Of a stretch of DNA of 64,000 nt, positions 38,158-47,132 are shown one piece after another (positions within the stretch are counted from its first letter, which is position 1; every line of letters begins with the position of its first letter). Below the pieces are notes generated by a model, which was not told the origin of the DNA, did no database searches, and saw only the letters and a list, made by a program, of their open reading frames with translations. This DNA is from Brevundimonas lenta (GTDB lineage Bacteria; Pseudomonadota; Alphaproteobacteria; Caulobacterales; Caulobacteraceae), in the NCBI RefSeq assembly GCF_014196335.1, contig NZ_JACIDM010000001.1, positions 248,001 through 312,000 on the forward strand, read 5' to 3'. A program made the translations under genes and the position numbers.

Positions 38158-39765
38158 TCAGTCGGCCTTGCGGCGACCGATTCGGCTCCACGGAGCGGCC
38201 GTGGCGAGACCGATCGCCAGCGCCAGCCAGAACAGCAGATCGCCCATCCGGCCGTACAGGGTGACGGCCGCGGGCTTGGGAAGGCGGGCGTCGATGACGC
38301 CGCTCTCGCCCGGCTCCAGCTTCTGGTCGCCGGCCACCCGGCCCCACGGATCGATCATGGCCGAGATGCCCGTTGGGGTGGAGCGCACGATCGGCAGGCC
38401 GGTCTCGATGGCGCGGTAGCTGGCGAGGTTCAGATGCTGGACCGGTCCCGAGGTGCGGCCGAACCAGGCGTCGTTGGAGATATTGACGATCCAGCCTGGC
38501 CGGCCGGCCGAACCCGGCGTGAAGCCCGGATACAGGCTCTCGTAGCAGATCAGCGGCTGGGCCCGCGGCGCGCCGGGAATGTCGATCGGGGCCGGACGCG
38601 GACCGGGGCTGAAGTCGACCGGCATATGGGTCAGGCTGCGCACGCCGAGCGCGCCCAGCAGGCTTCCGGCCGGCAGATATTCGCCGAACGGCACCAGCCG
38701 GTATTTGTCGTAGGCCGCGCTGACGGCCAGCGCAGGGCCGCCGGTGTTCCGGACCAGGAACAGGCTGTTGAAATAGCGGGCGCCCATGAAGCTGTTCGCG
38801 TCCGGCTCGGCCCGGCTCAGACCGACGATCAGGGTCTGGCCAGGCTGCAGGGCGCGGCGGATCTGCTCGGCCTCCGGCGCGCCGGCGGCGAAGACGTCAT
38901 TGGCGGCGGCCGGCAGGGCGCCTTCGGGCCAGATGACGATATCGGGCGTGCCCACGCCGGGGCGCGCCGTCAGGTTCACATAGCGATCGACGATGCCCTG
39001 ATAGGCCTCGGGGGTCCATTTCGACTCCTGGGCCACGTCCGCCTGGACGATCCGCACCAGGGTGTGCGTCAGCTCGACCCGGGCGTTGGACAGGCGGACC
39101 GCGCCGCCGACCAGCAGGGCGGCGATGGCGACCGCGCCGGCGACGGCCGTGACGATCCGGCTCTTGCGCGGACCGGGCGAGAGCAGAGGCGCGAAGGCCG
39201 CGGCGGCGGCCACGGTGACGAAGCTCAGGCCGTAGACGCCGGCGACCGAGGCGAATTGGGACGCGGCCGATCCCGCCTTCCAGCTGGCGCCCGCCGGGTT
39301 CCAGGGGAAGCCGGTCAGCACATGGCCGCGCAGCCATTCCAGCAGGCAGAACAGGGCGGCGAAGAACAGCACGCGCTTCATGCCCGACGGCTGGAAGCGA
39401 CGATAAAGCGCCGTCGCCGTGCCCCAGAACAGGGCCAGGCCGATCGGCAGCAGGCTGGCGGCGAACGGGGCCATCCAGGCCTGGTCCGGATTGACGAGGA
39501 AGGCCTCGGCCACCCACCAGCAGCTGATGAAGAAATACGCGAAGCCGGCCAGCCAGCCCATCCAGAAACCGCCGCGCACGCTGGTGCTGCGCTCGGTCAG
39601 GAACATCAGCAGGGCGTAGCCGAGCAGGCCGGGGAGGATGCCGAACGGCGGATGCGCCAGCGCTGTCGCCACGCCGGCGGCCAGCGCCAGGCCGATGCGG
39701 CCGAAGCGGAGGATCAGCCGCGCGCGCGGGCCTTCGGGGTCAAGCGTCGCCGTGATGGTCGTCAT
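38158..39765 (-). CDS. lnt: Apolipoprotein N-acyltransferase
   Basis: A 535-residue inner-membrane enzyme that adds the third acyl chain to lipoproteins. About seven N-terminal helices precede a periplasmic nitrilase-like domain. The catalytic triad is readable: Glu in WPEGALPA, Lys in DKYRLVPFGEYLP and Cys in LICYESLYPG. ATG 39765 is inside the last 26 bases of ybeY. In relatives a corC gene usually lies between ybeY and lnt; it is absent here. Confidence 0.96.
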   Translation of the reverse strand: MTTITATLDPEGPRARLILRFGRIGLALAAGVATALAHPPFGILPGLLGYALLMFLTERSTSVRGGFWMGWLAGFAYFFISCWWVAEAFLVNPDQAWMAPFAASLLPIGLALFWGTATALYRRFQPSGMKRVLFFAALFCLLEWLRGHVLTGFPWNPAGASWKAGSAASQFASVAGVYGLSFVTVAAAAAFAPLLSPGPRKSRIVTAVAGAVAIAALLVGGAVRLSNARVELTHTLVRIVQADVAQESKWTPEAYQGIVDRYVNLTARPGVGTPDIVIWPEGALPAAANDVFAAGAPEAEQIRRALQPGQTLIVGLSRAEPDANSFMGARYFNSLFLVRNTGGPALAVSAAYDKYRLVPFGEYLPAGSLLGALGVRSLTHMPVDFSPGPRPAPIDIPGAPRAQPLICYESLYPGFTPGSAGRPGWIVNISNDAWFGRTSGPVQHLNLASYRAIETGLPIVRSTPTGISAMIDPWGRVAGDQKLEPGESGVIDARLPKPAAVTLYGRMGDLLFWLALAIGLATAAPWSRIGRRKAD

Positions 39766-40201
39766 GCGCCGTGTATGGGTCGGCCACGCCCAGGCTGGCA
39801 AGGATGGATCGCTCTTCGGCTTCCATCTCTTCGGCCTCCGCCTCGACCTCGTGATCGAAGCCCAGCAGGTGAAGCACGCCGTGCACGGTCAGGTGCGACA
39901 GGTGATCGGCCAGGCTCTTGTTCTGCTCCGCCGCCTCGCCGGCGCAGACGCCATAGGCGAGCACGATGTCGCCGAGGTGGGGCGCGGCGCTTTCGGGCGC
40001 GGGGAACGACAGCACGTTGGTGGGCCGATCCTTCTCGCGGAACCGGCCGTTGAGAGCCTGCACCGCCGCGTCATGGGTCAGCAGCACGACGACATCGCCC
40101 TCGACGCTGCCCAGGGCTGCGATCGCGGCACGTTCGACCACCGCCGCCGCGTCCGGCAGGGCGGCGATCCAGGCGTCGTCCTCGACCTCGATCTCGATCA
40201 T
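39740..40201 (-). CDS. ybeY: Endoribonuclease YbeY
   Basis: A 153-residue single-strand endoribonuclease for 16S rRNA maturation and ribosome quality control. The zinc motif HGVLHLLGFDH (HxxxHxxxxxH) is intact, with RPTNVLSFPAPE upstream. It overlaps phoH by 4 bases upstream and lnt by 26 bases downstream, so it is firmly inside the operon. Confidence 0.97.
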   Translation of the reverse strand: MIEIEVEDDAWIAALPDAAAVVERAAIAALGSVEGDVVVLLTHDAAVQALNGRFREKDRPTNVLSFPAPESAAPHLGDIVLAYGVCAGEAAEQNKSLADHLSHLTVHGVLHLLGFDHEVEAEAEEMEAEERSILASLGVADPYTAHDDHHGDA

Positions 40202-41193
40202 GAGTCAGGGTCTTCCAGATCGGCGGCGGGCCGTCGCTTCGCCGCGTCGGCGTCGTAGGCGCGCACGATCCGCTCGACCATGGCGTGGCGGACCACGTCC
40301 TGGGCCTCAAACTTCAGCACGCCGACGCCCGTCACCCCGTCGAGGATGCGGAGCGCATGCGACAGGCCGGAATCGCGCGGGTTCAGCAGGTCGACCTGCG
40401 ACGGGTCGCCGGTGACGACCATGCGCGCGCCCTCGCCCAGACGGGTCAGGACCATCTTCATCTGCAGGCGCGAGGTGTTCTGGGCCTCGTCGACGATGAT
40501 GAAGGCGTGGGCGAGGGTGCGGCCGCGCATGAAGGCGATCGGCGCGGCCTCGATCTCGCCCTTGTCGCGCCGGCGGCGGACGTCGTCGGGGCCGAGGATG
40601 TCGTTCAGCGCCTCCCAGATGGGGGCGAGATACGGATCGACCTTCTCGTTCAGATCGCCGGGCAGGAAGCCGAGCTTTTCGCCGGCCTCGACCGCCGGGC
40701 GGGTGATGACCAGCCGGTCGACCTGGCCGCGGCGCAGCAGGGAGGCGCCGTAGGCGGCGGCGAGGAAGGTCTTGCCCGTGCCGGCCGGGCCGACGCCGAA
40801 GGTCAGTTCGCAGCGCGACAGCATCTCCAGATAGCGGGCCTGGGCGGCGGTCTTGGGCGCGATGGCGCCGCGGCGGCCGACCGGCAGGGCGACGGCGTCA
40901 GGGACGGTCCTCCCCTGCCCCGGCCGCGGCGAACTGACGGCCGCGCCCAGCGAGGTGCGGACATCGGCCTCCGTGATCTCGGCGCCGGTGTCGGCGCGAT
41001 CGGCGAGGACCTGGATCACCCGCTTGGCCTGGGCCCGGTCCCTGGGCGAGCCGTTGATGGTCACACCGCCGCCGGGGGCCTCGATCAGCACCTTGAAGGC
41101 GTCCTCGATCAGGGCGACGTGGCGGCTGTTCGGCCCGATGATGGCGCGCAGCGCTGCATCGTCCAGCGCCAGAAACTCACTCTCACGCGCCAT
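40198..41193 (-). CDS. ybeZ: PhoH-like ATPase (YbeZ)
   Basis: A 331-residue PhoH-family ATPase that works with YbeY in rRNA processing. It has an N-terminal KH-like region (HVALIEDAFKVLIEAPGGGVTINGS). The Walker A is FGVGPAGTGKTFLAAAYG and the Walker B region is AFIIVDEAQNTSRLQMKM. VVTGDPSQVDLL follows. The start overlaps the miaB stop by one base. Confidence 0.96.
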   Translation of the reverse strand: MARESEFLALDDAALRAIIGPNSRHVALIEDAFKVLIEAPGGGVTINGSPRDRAQAKRVIQVLADRADTGAEITEADVRTSLGAAVSSPRPGQGRTVPDAVALPVGRRGAIAPKTAAQARYLEMLSRCELTFGVGPAGTGKTFLAAAYGASLLRRGQVDRLVITRPAVEAGEKLGFLPGDLNEKVDPYLAPIWEALNDILGPDDVRRRRDKGEIEAAPIAFMRGRTLAHAFIIVDEAQNTSRLQMKMVLTRLGEGARMVVTGDPSQVDLLNPRDSGLSHALRILDGVTGVGVLKFEAQDVVRHAMVERIVRAYDADAAKRRPAADLEDPDS

Positions 41194-42584
41194 CAGGCCG
41201 CCTTCTGCTGAATCAGACGCCCGGTCAGACTGTTCTGCTGCCCATGGTCGATGTGAACCGGAACGATCTGGCCGATCAGGTGATCCGCGTTGTCGACGTG
41301 CACCGACTGAAGCCAGGGCGAGCGGCCGACGGCCTGGGCGCGCACGTCATGGCGACCCTTGCGCTCGAACAGGACGGGGATGGTCATGCCCGCGCGCGAC
41401 GCGTTGAAGGCGATCTGTTGTTCGGTCAGCAGCGACTGCAAGGCATGCAGGCGTTCGCACGACACGGCGTCGGGCACCTGGGCGGCCATGGTCGAGGCCG
41501 GGGTGCCGGGGCGCGGCGAATACATGAATGAGAAGGCCGAGGCGTAGTTCACGCGCCGGACCAGATCCATCGTGTCCTCGAAATCGCGGTCGGTCTCGCC
41601 CGGGAAGCCGACGATGAAGTCGCCGGACATGGCCATGTCCGGCCGCGCCTCGCGGATGCGGTCGATCAGATCGAAATATTTCTGGCGGCCGTGCTTGCGG
41701 TTCATCAGCCGCAGGATGCGGTCCGAGCCCGACTGCACCGGCAGGTGCAGCCACGGCATCAGCACGTCCAGATCGCCATGCGCCGCGATCAGGTCGTCGG
41801 ACATGTCGTTGGGGTGGCTGGTCGTATAGCGGATGCGGTCCAGGCCGGGAATTTCGGCCAGGGCGTGGAACAGGCGGGCCAGGGTCGACGGCTGCCCGTC
41901 CGGACCCTCGCCGTTGTAGGCGTTGACGTTCTGACCCAGCAGGGTGACCTCGCGCACGCCGCGGTCGGCCAGTTCGCGGGCCTCGGCCAACACCGACGCC
42001 ACCGGCCGCGACCATTCGGATCCGCGCGTGTAGGGCACGACGCAGAAGGTGCAGAACTTGTCGCAACCCTCCTGGACGGTGAGGAAGGCGGTCACGCCGT
42101 CGACGCCGCGCGTCTGCGGCAGGGCGTCGAACTTTTCATTGGGCGCGAAGTCGGCGCCGATCCGCTCACCGCGTTTCCGCGCCGTGCGGGTCAGCAGTTC
42201 CGGAAGTTGGTGATAGGCCTGCGGGCCGACAACCAGGTCGACCGCCGGCTGGCGCAGCATGATCTCCTCGCCCTCGGCCTGGGCGACGCAGCCGGCCACG
42301 GCGATGGTCATGGCCCCGCCCCTGGCCTCCTTGAGCACCCGCATCTTGCCGAGCTCGGAATAGACCTTCTCGGCCGCCTTCTCGCGGATGTGGCAGGTGT
42401 TGAGAATGACGAAGTCGGCGTCCTCCGGCGTGTCGGTCGGGGCATAGCCCAGCGGCCGCAGCACATCGGCCATGCGCTCGGAGTCGTAGACGTTCATCTG
42501 GCAGCCGTACGTCTTGATGAACAGGCGCCGGGTGGCGGCCTGCCCATCGCCCGCGGGCTGATGGTCGGTCCGGGTATCGGTCAT
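41193..42584 (-). CDS. miaB: tRNA-2-methylthio-N6-isopentenyladenosine synthase
   Basis: A 463-residue radical-SAM methylthiotransferase modifying A37 of tRNAs. The N-terminal UPF0004 domain supplies three cluster cysteines (YGCQMNV, LNTCHIR, VAGCVAQ). The radical-SAM motif is CDKFCTFC (CxxxCxxC), and a C-terminal TRAM domain follows. It starts in the stop of the upstream Rrf2 gene (TGATG), so in this genome miaB may be partly read from the regulator's promoter. Confidence 0.98.
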   Translation of the reverse strand: MTDTRTDHQPAGDGQAATRRLFIKTYGCQMNVYDSERMADVLRPLGYAPTDTPEDADFVILNTCHIREKAAEKVYSELGKMRVLKEARGGAMTIAVAGCVAQAEGEEIMLRQPAVDLVVGPQAYHQLPELLTRTARKRGERIGADFAPNEKFDALPQTRGVDGVTAFLTVQEGCDKFCTFCVVPYTRGSEWSRPVASVLAEARELADRGVREVTLLGQNVNAYNGEGPDGQPSTLARLFHALAEIPGLDRIRYTTSHPNDMSDDLIAAHGDLDVLMPWLHLPVQSGSDRILRLMNRKHGRQKYFDLIDRIREARPDMAMSGDFIVGFPGETDRDFEDTMDLVRRVNYASAFSFMYSPRPGTPASTMAAQVPDAVSCERLHALQSLLTEQQIAFNASRAGMTIPVLFERKGRHDVRAQAVGRSPWLQSVHVDNADHLIGQIVPVHIDHGQQNSLTGRLIQQKAA

Positions 42585-43063
42585 CAGGCGTCTTTTAGAA
42601 CGCCCCGTCGGGGCGCGCTACGTGCGGCGCCCGACCTGCCGGGATCGGGCAAGGGAAACAGGGCGAGCATGTCGGCCCGCTTCGACAGAAGGTCCTCCAG
42701 CGAGTAGCCGTCCAGCACGGCCATGAAGGCGGCCAGCGCCTGTCCCAGTGCGCCGGTCAGGCCGCAGGCGGGGGCGATGACGCAACTGCCGCAGTCGACC
42801 AGGTCGAAACCGTCCTCCGTATGCCGGATGACCGCCCCGACGTTGATCTCCACCGGGGCGCGTGAGAGGCGGAGCCCGCCGGTGCGACCGCGCACGCTGG
42901 ACAGGTATCCGGCCCGTCCGAGGTCGTTCACGACCTTCATCAGATGGTTCTGCGAGATACCGTAGGCGCCCGCGATCTCGGAGATCGAGCACAGCCGTTC
43001 AGGCCGGGCGCCGAGATACAGCAGCACCCTGAGCGCGTAGTCGGTGTAGCGGGTCAGGCGCAT
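42584..43063 (-). CDS. Rrf2-family regulator, probable nitric-oxide sensor NsrR
   Basis: A 159-residue Rrf2 winged-helix regulator: [21 protein letters not shown] around [19 protein letters not shown], then the wing [10 protein letters not shown]. Three cysteines (C91, C94, C100 in [11 protein letters not shown]) fit an iron-sulphur cluster. The first pair is closer than in the Escherichia coli protein. The divergent neighbours, a truncated haemoglobin and an alternative oxidase, are typical NO-response genes, so NsrR is the most likely identity. IscR is less likely because no isc genes are near. ATG 43063 is chosen; the longer frame crosses the promoter. Confidence 0.82.
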   Translation of the reverse strand: MRLTRYTDYALRVLLYLGARPERLCSISEIAGAYGISQNHLMKVVNDLGRAGYLSSVRGRTGGLRLSRAPVEINVGAVIRHTEDGFDLVDCGSCVIAPACGLTGALGQALAAFMAVLDGYSLEDLLSKRADMLALFPLPDPGRSGAARSAPRRGVLKDA

Positions 43064-43097
43064 CGGCGCTCCCTGGGACAGTCGGTCGCGGCTCCAT

Positions 43098-43153
43098 ACA
43101 TGCATTTCGATTGCATGATTTTGAAGGCCAATACATGTATTCAGCATACATGT
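43098..43153. promoter_or_regulatory. Divergent promoter with four CATG-centred words
   Basis: Between the Rrf2 gene and the globin gene, CATG cores lie at 43099, 43114, 43134 and 43149, a 15-20-15 base spacing. The third is a perfect 12-base palindrome, AATACATGTATT (43130-43141). The first two form ATGCA-N7-TGCAT (43100-43116), similar to NsrR half-sites (ATGCATTT type). This fits one dimer site per divergent promoter with autoregulation. Binding by the neighbouring Rrf2 protein is inference. Confidence 0.6.
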
Positions 43154-43167
43154 TTTGGAGCGCGGTC

Positions 43168-43572
43168 GTGAACGACGCCGCCGACATCGACGAAGCGGAC
43201 ATCGCCAGGCTGGTGCCGCTGTTCTACGAGCGGGTCCGGGCCGATCCCGAACTGGGCCCTGTGTTCAACGAGGCCGTGACCGACTGGCCGGAGCACATCG
43301 AGCGCCTGATCGCCTTCTGGTCCTCCGTCAGCAATGCGACGCGGCGCTACAAGGGCAACCCGATGAGCGCCCATCTGAAGCACCGCGAGCGCATGACGCC
43401 GGAGCTGTTCGAGCGCTGGCTGGCGCTGTGGGCCCGCACGGCCGCGGACGTACTGCCCCCGCCCGCCGCCGCCGCAGTCCAGGCGCGCGCTGAACGCATC
43501 GGCCAGAGTCTGCAGTTGGCCCTGTTCTTCAAACTGGAACCCCACCCCCGGTCGGTCCGAGCCCCGGTCTGA
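43168..43572 (+). CDS. Group III truncated haemoglobin
   Basis: A 134-residue protein of the TrHb3 group. [29 protein letters not shown] and [15 protein letters not shown] are characteristic, as are [13 protein letters not shown] (haem-pocket region) and [12 protein letters not shown]. Such globins bind O2 and NO and are linked to nitrosative stress. GTG 43168 with GGAG seven bases upstream is preferred; earlier ATGs (43111, 43135 and 43150) would place the palindromic operator inside the coding region. The alternative oxidase follows after 20 bases. Confidence 0.88.
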   Translation: MNDAADIDEADIARLVPLFYERVRADPELGPVFNEAVTDWPEHIERLIAFWSSVSNATRRYKGNPMSAHLKHRERMTPELFERWLALWARTAADVLPPPAAAAVQARAERIGQSLQLALFFKLEPHPRSVRAPV

Positions 43573-43592
43573 CCCCCTTCAAGGAGCTTGCC

Positions 43593-44282
43593 GTGCATAC
43601 CGCGCCCCTCGTCGATCTGACTGTCCATCATCGGCCCGAGGGCCTGTCGGACCGGATCGCGCTCGGTTTCACCAAGGTGCTGCGCTTCTGCGCCGATACG
43701 TTCTTCGCCAAACGCTACGGCCACCGGGCGATCGTGCTCGAGACTGTGGCGGCGGTGCCCGGAATGGTCGGGGCCGCCCTCACCCACCTGAGATGCCTGC
43801 GCCGGATGTGCGACGACGACGGCTGGATCCGCACCCTGATGGAGGAGGCGGAGAACGAGCGGATGCACCTGATGACCTTCATCGAGGTGGCCAAACCGAC
43901 CCTGTTCGAACGCCTGGTCATCCTGGGCGTGCAGTGGGTCTTCTACCTCGCCTTCTTCACGCTCTATCTCGTCAGCGCGAAGACCGCCCACCGCATCGTC
44001 GGCTATTTCGAGGAGGAGGCGGTGATCAGCTACACCCACTACCTGAAGGAGCTGGACGAAGGCCGCAGCCCCAACGTCCCGGCCCCGGCGATCGCGAAAC
44101 ACTACTGGAAGCTGCCGGACGACGCGACGCTGCGCGACGTGGTGCTGGTGGTGCGGGCGGACGAGGCGCACCACCGCGACGTGAACCACGGCTACGCCAG
44201 TGAACTGGCCGGGCAGCCCGTCGATGAGAGCCGCATCGCGCCCTACCCCGAGCACGCCGAGGACATCCGCATGGCGGCCTGA
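43593..44282 (+). CDS. aox: Alternative oxidase (di-iron ubiquinol oxidase)
   Basis: A 229-residue member of the AOX family, a non-pumping ubiquinol oxidase insensitive to cyanide and NO. All di-iron ligand motifs are present: LET (E50), NERMHL (E89, H92), FEEEA (E140-E142) and RADEAHH (E191, H194). A hydrophobic stretch (about 107-127) fits interfacial membrane binding. The start is GTG 43593 with AAGGAG six bases upstream. AOX is common in mitochondria but restricted in bacteria; control by NsrR is known in Vibrio fischeri. Placement behind the globin suggests joint NO induction. Confidence 0.94.
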   Translation: MHTAPLVDLTVHHRPEGLSDRIALGFTKVLRFCADTFFAKRYGHRAIVLETVAAVPGMVGAALTHLRCLRRMCDDDGWIRTLMEEAENERMHLMTFIEVAKPTLFERLVILGVQWVFYLAFFTLYLVSAKTAHRIVGYFEEEAVISYTHYLKELDEGRSPNVPAPAIAKHYWKLPDDATLRDVVLVVRADEAHHRDVNHGYASELAGQPVDESRIAPYPEHAEDIRMAA

Positions 44283-44301
44283 GGCCGGCGGTGGAATGAA
44301 A

Positions 44302-44330
44302 GAAGCCCCGGAGCGTCGCTCCAGGGCTTC
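44302..44330. terminator. Bidirectional terminator between aox and fur
   Basis: GAAGCCC and GGGCTTC flank a second pair GGAGC/GCTCC around GTC, giving a 12-base stem with one internal mismatch, 44302-44330. It is followed by TGTCTGT on plus and TTTCATTC on minus. Confidence 0.72.
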
Positions 44331-44356
44331 TGTCTGTCAGGACGCGGCGAGCAGGC

Positions 44357-44830
44357 TCAGGCCGCGTCTTCGTCGCGGTGCGCGTGGCGCTTGAAGATCA
44401 GGCCGTCGCGCTTGGACGGTTCGGCGCCCTCGATCGGCACGCCGTACAGTTCCAGCTTGTGGCCGATGAGGCGGAAGCCGAGGCGCTCGGCGATCTCGTC
44501 CTTCAGACGCTCGATCTCGGCGTCGAAGAATTCGATGACCTCGCCCGAGCGGGTGTCTATCAGGTGGTCGTGGTGGTCGTCGCCGGCCTCTTCATAGCGG
44601 CTGCGGCCGTCGCCGAAGTCGTGCTTCTCGACCACGCCGGCTTCCTCGAACAGGCGCACGGTCCGGTAGACGGTGGCGATCGAGATGTGGGGGTCGATGG
44701 CCGAGGCGCGGCGGTACAGTTCCTCGACGTCCGGATGGTCATCGGCGCTGGATAGAACGCGCGCGATAACGCGCCGCTGTTCGGTCATGCGCATGCCGCG
44801 CTCGGCGCAGAGTTTTTCGATCCGGTCCAT
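44357..44830 (-). CDS. fur: Ferric uptake regulator family protein
   Basis: A 157-residue Fur-family metal-dependent repressor. The winged helix has ISIATVYRTVRLFEEAGVV, and the metal-binding hinge is DDHHDHLIDTRSGEVIEFFD. The CxxC structural zinc site of enterobacterial Fur is replaced (LIDTRSG), as usual in alphaproteobacterial Fur. It lies 29 bases downstream of rimI on the same strand. Confidence 0.95.
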   Translation of the reverse strand: MDRIEKLCAERGMRMTEQRRVIARVLSSADDHPDVEELYRRASAIDPHISIATVYRTVRLFEEAGVVEKHDFGDGRSRYEEAGDDHHDHLIDTRSGEVIEFFDAEIERLKDEIAERLGFRLIGHKLELYGVPIEGAEPSKRDGLIFKRHAHRDEDAA

Positions 44831-44859
44831 GGGCGCGGAGAATAGGCGGGCAGGGCGTC

Positions 44860-45300
44860 CTAGGGAAGCCGCGCCGTCAAGTTGAGAGCAAGAAGCAGCG
44901 CATCCTGCATCGTGCCGTCATTACGAACGTAATAGCGGGGCCGCCGGCCGGTTTCGACGAAGCCGACGCGGCGGTACAGCGACCGCGCCGCCGCGTTGTC
45001 CTCGGCCACCTCGAGGAAGACGCGATCGACGCCCAGCACACTGGCGCCGGCGACCCCCTCCCCTACCAGCCGCGCGCCCAAGCCGTGGCGGCGGGCCGTC
45101 GGGCGCACGGCCAGGGTCAGAATCTCGGCCTCGTCGCCGACCGCGCGCATGAGGATGAAGCCGTCGGGCGCCTCGGCGGCGAATACGCCCGGCTGATCCA
45201 GCAGGTCGGAGAAGGCCTGGGCGTTCCAGGGCCGATCGAACGCCTCGGCGTGCAGGCACGCCAGGCGGGCGGCCTGGGCGGCGTGATCGGTCGCGCTCAT
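44860..45300 (-). CDS. rimI: Ribosomal protein S18 alanine N-acetyltransferase (GNAT)
   Basis: A 146-residue GNAT acetyltransferase. AWNAQAFSDLLDQPGVFAAE is the RimI-like start (from RPWNAQAF), EILTLAVRPTARRHGLGARLV is the acetyl-CoA loop, and FLEVAEDNAAARSLYRRVGFVETGRRPRYY is the highly characteristic RimI ending. The ATGA overlap with tsaB matches the usual tsaB-rimI pairing. Confidence 0.95.
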   Translation of the reverse strand: MSATDHAAQAARLACLHAEAFDRPWNAQAFSDLLDQPGVFAAEAPDGFILMRAVGDEAEILTLAVRPTARRHGLGARLVGEGVAGASVLGVDRVFLEVAEDNAAARSLYRRVGFVETGRRPRYYVRNDGTMQDALLLALNLTARLP

Positions 45301-45974
45301 GCCGGGGCCGCTGTCCGGGGCTGGCCCGGCAGGCGGCTGGGGGGCGTTGCGTCCGGCGCGCGCAGATAGAGGGGCGCGGGCGGGGCGGCGGCAGGATCGA
45401 GTCGGGCGGCGAGACGGGCCAGGGCCTCGGGCGCGGGGCCGGCTGCGTCCAGGGCGCGGAGTTCCGCCGCGGCATCGGCGACCAGGGCCGCGCCCGATCC
45501 GATCAGGACGGCGGCCGGGGGAAGCTTTGCGACGCGGTCGCGGGCCTCGTCCAGGGACAGCGCTTCCGCCGGTCCGGTGGGCACGCCGTCAATCCAGAAG
45601 CGCGCATAGACCTGACCCCGCCGGGCATCGATGAGGGCGGCGGCGTCGGGAGCGGCGGCGGAGGCGGCGAGGGCGTCGAGGCTGGACACTCCGATCACCG
45701 GCCGGCCGAGCGCTGCGCCGAGACCATGGGCGAAGGCCAGGCCGACTCTCAGGCCGGTGAACGAACCGGGGCCCACGGTGACGCCGATGCGGTCGATGGC
45801 TGCGAACCCGCCGGCGTCGGCCGCCGCGTCGCGGGCGAGACCGGCCAGCCGTTCGGAATGGCCCTTGGTCATCGCCTCTGACCGCAGACCGAGCGGGCGG
45901 ACGTCGTCACCATTTACCTCGAAGACCCCGGCCGTGCAGAGGCCCAGGGCGGTGTCGATCACCATCACCCGCAT
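45297..45974 (-). CDS. tsaB: tRNA threonylcarbamoyladenosine synthesis protein TsaB
   Basis: A 225-residue TsaB, the scaffold partner of TsaD in making t6A37. MVIDTALGLCTAGVFE and GVTVGPGSFTGLRVGLAFAHGLGAALGRPVIGVSSLDALA are the ASKHA-fold signatures. ATG 45974 is clear; a longer frame to 46451 overlaps the XRE regulator and is antisense-like. It is followed by rimI with a 4-base overlap. Confidence 0.95.
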   Translation of the reverse strand: MRVMVIDTALGLCTAGVFEVNGDDVRPLGLRSEAMTKGHSERLAGLARDAAADAGGFAAIDRIGVTVGPGSFTGLRVGLAFAHGLGAALGRPVIGVSSLDALAASAAAPDAAALIDARRGQVYARFWIDGVPTGPAEALSLDEARDRVAKLPPAAVLIGSGAALVADAAAELRALDAAGPAPEALARLAARLDPAAAPPAPLYLRAPDATPPSRLPGQPRTAAPA

Positions 45975-46002
45975 TGGATGGCTCCCGCACGAAGGGGAGC
46001 CT

Positions 46003-46392
46003 TCAGCGATCTCCGGCCAGCGCCGAGACGATCCGTGCCAGCGCCTGCCGCACCGATCGGTCGGCGATGCGCGGGAAGGCCGCGGCCGTCGTACGACCGT
46101 CCGAGGTCGCGGTGATGAAGCGCAGGGCCTGCAGCGAATGGCCGGAGTCCGCCTCCGCCGTCTCGACCGGCGGAAAGAAGGCCTCGACCGAGGTTCCAAG
46201 GACCGTGGCCACGCGATGCAGGCGCGAGGCGGAGATGCGGTTCTGGCCGGTCTCGTATTTCTGCACCTGCTGGAAGCTGACCCCGACCCGGAGCGCCAGC
46301 GCCGACTGGGACAAGCCCAGGGCCGTGCGCCGCAGGCCGATGCGGGCTCCGACGAAGGCGTCGACGTCGTCCGGCGGGGCGGTTCTGGGCAT
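46003..46392 (-). CDS. XRE-family transcriptional regulator
   Basis: A 129-residue Cro/C1-type regulator: GARIGLRRTALGLSQSALALRVGVSFQQVQKYETGQNRISASRLHRVATVLG is the HTH region, and the tail (ARIVSALAG) is helical. It shares the FQQVQKYE-NRISASRL signature with the regulator at 37570, so the two are paralogues. It ends 28 bases before tsaB on the same strand. Confidence 0.9.
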   Translation of the reverse strand: MPRTAPPDDVDAFVGARIGLRRTALGLSQSALALRVGVSFQQVQKYETGQNRISASRLHRVATVLGTSVEAFFPPVETAEADSGHSLQALRFITATSDGRTTAAAFPRIADRSVRQALARIVSALAGDR

Positions 46393-46464
46393 GGGCGTGC
46401 GCCTCCTGTTCGGTGGTACGGAACAGTTTCATGGACACGCCACGGTTGCAATCAAAAAGTTTCA

Positions 46465-47055
46465 TCAGTGGTCCAGGCGGGCGATCACGGCGGAGACGGC
46501 GCGGGCGCGGGCGCGGGGGATGCGTTCCTCGGCGGCGAGACCGCCGGGGCCGCCGCGGACGACGAGCACATCGGCCTCGGCGCGTTCGTAGAGGCGGACG
46601 AGGCGCTGGCCGTCGTCCAGCTCGATGACGCAGCCCTGATCGCGGCGGGGCCAGCGGCCGGGCATGTATTCGAGGGTCACGCCCGAGGCGGCCCAGGGCG
46701 CGAGGTCGTCGGTCGAGAGCTGCAGGCGGAGGGTTTCGGGCGGGGCCGGGCTGCTCCAGGCGCGTCCGGCGCTGTGGAGGCCGGAGGCGGCGGGTTCGAG
46801 GCTGGCGGCGGGCTGGACGCGGGTGAGACGCTGGGCGAGCGCCTCCGGGGTGGCGTCGACGGCCGCGGTCAGGCGGCGCTGGACGTCGGGGCGGAACAGG
46901 CCGGGGCGCTTGCCGGCCTCGTAGAGACCCCAACCCTGGCTGGTGATGCCGACGCGCTCGCCGGCCTCGGCCTGGCTCAGGCCGCGAATACGGCGCAGGG
47001 CGGCGAGCGCCTCGCCGAGACGCCGGGCGTCGATATCGCTCTCAAACCGGGGCAT
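46465..47055 (-). CDS. XRE-type regulator with C-terminal effector-like domain
   Basis: A 196-residue protein. The N-terminal HTH is clear (GEALAALRRIRGLSQAEAGERVGITSQGWGLYEAGKRPGLF). The C-terminal 100 residues (LRLQLSTDDLAPWAASGVTLEYMPGRWPRRDQGCVIELDDGQRLVRLYERAEADVLVVRGG) resemble the beta-barrel of S24-type repressors, without obvious Ser-Lys protease residues. A perfect DnaA box lies at 47116-47124, upstream of its start. Confidence 0.8.
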   Translation of the reverse strand: MPRFESDIDARRLGEALAALRRIRGLSQAEAGERVGITSQGWGLYEAGKRPGLFRPDVQRRLTAAVDATPEALAQRLTRVQPAASLEPAASGLHSAGRAWSSPAPPETLRLQLSTDDLAPWAASGVTLEYMPGRWPRRDQGCVIELDDGQRLVRLYERAEADVLVVRGGPGGLAAEERIPRARARAVSAVIARLDH

Positions 47056-47132
47056 CGCTGCAGAATGACCGAGGGAGGCGGCGCTGACGAGGACTATTTC
47101 GTTTCATCGCCGACCTGTGGATAAGCCTGTGG

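Noticed and set aside
46393..46464. Toxin-antitoxin pair formed by the two adjacent XRE regulators
   Set aside because: Both proteins are regulators and no toxin-type frame lies between or beside them.
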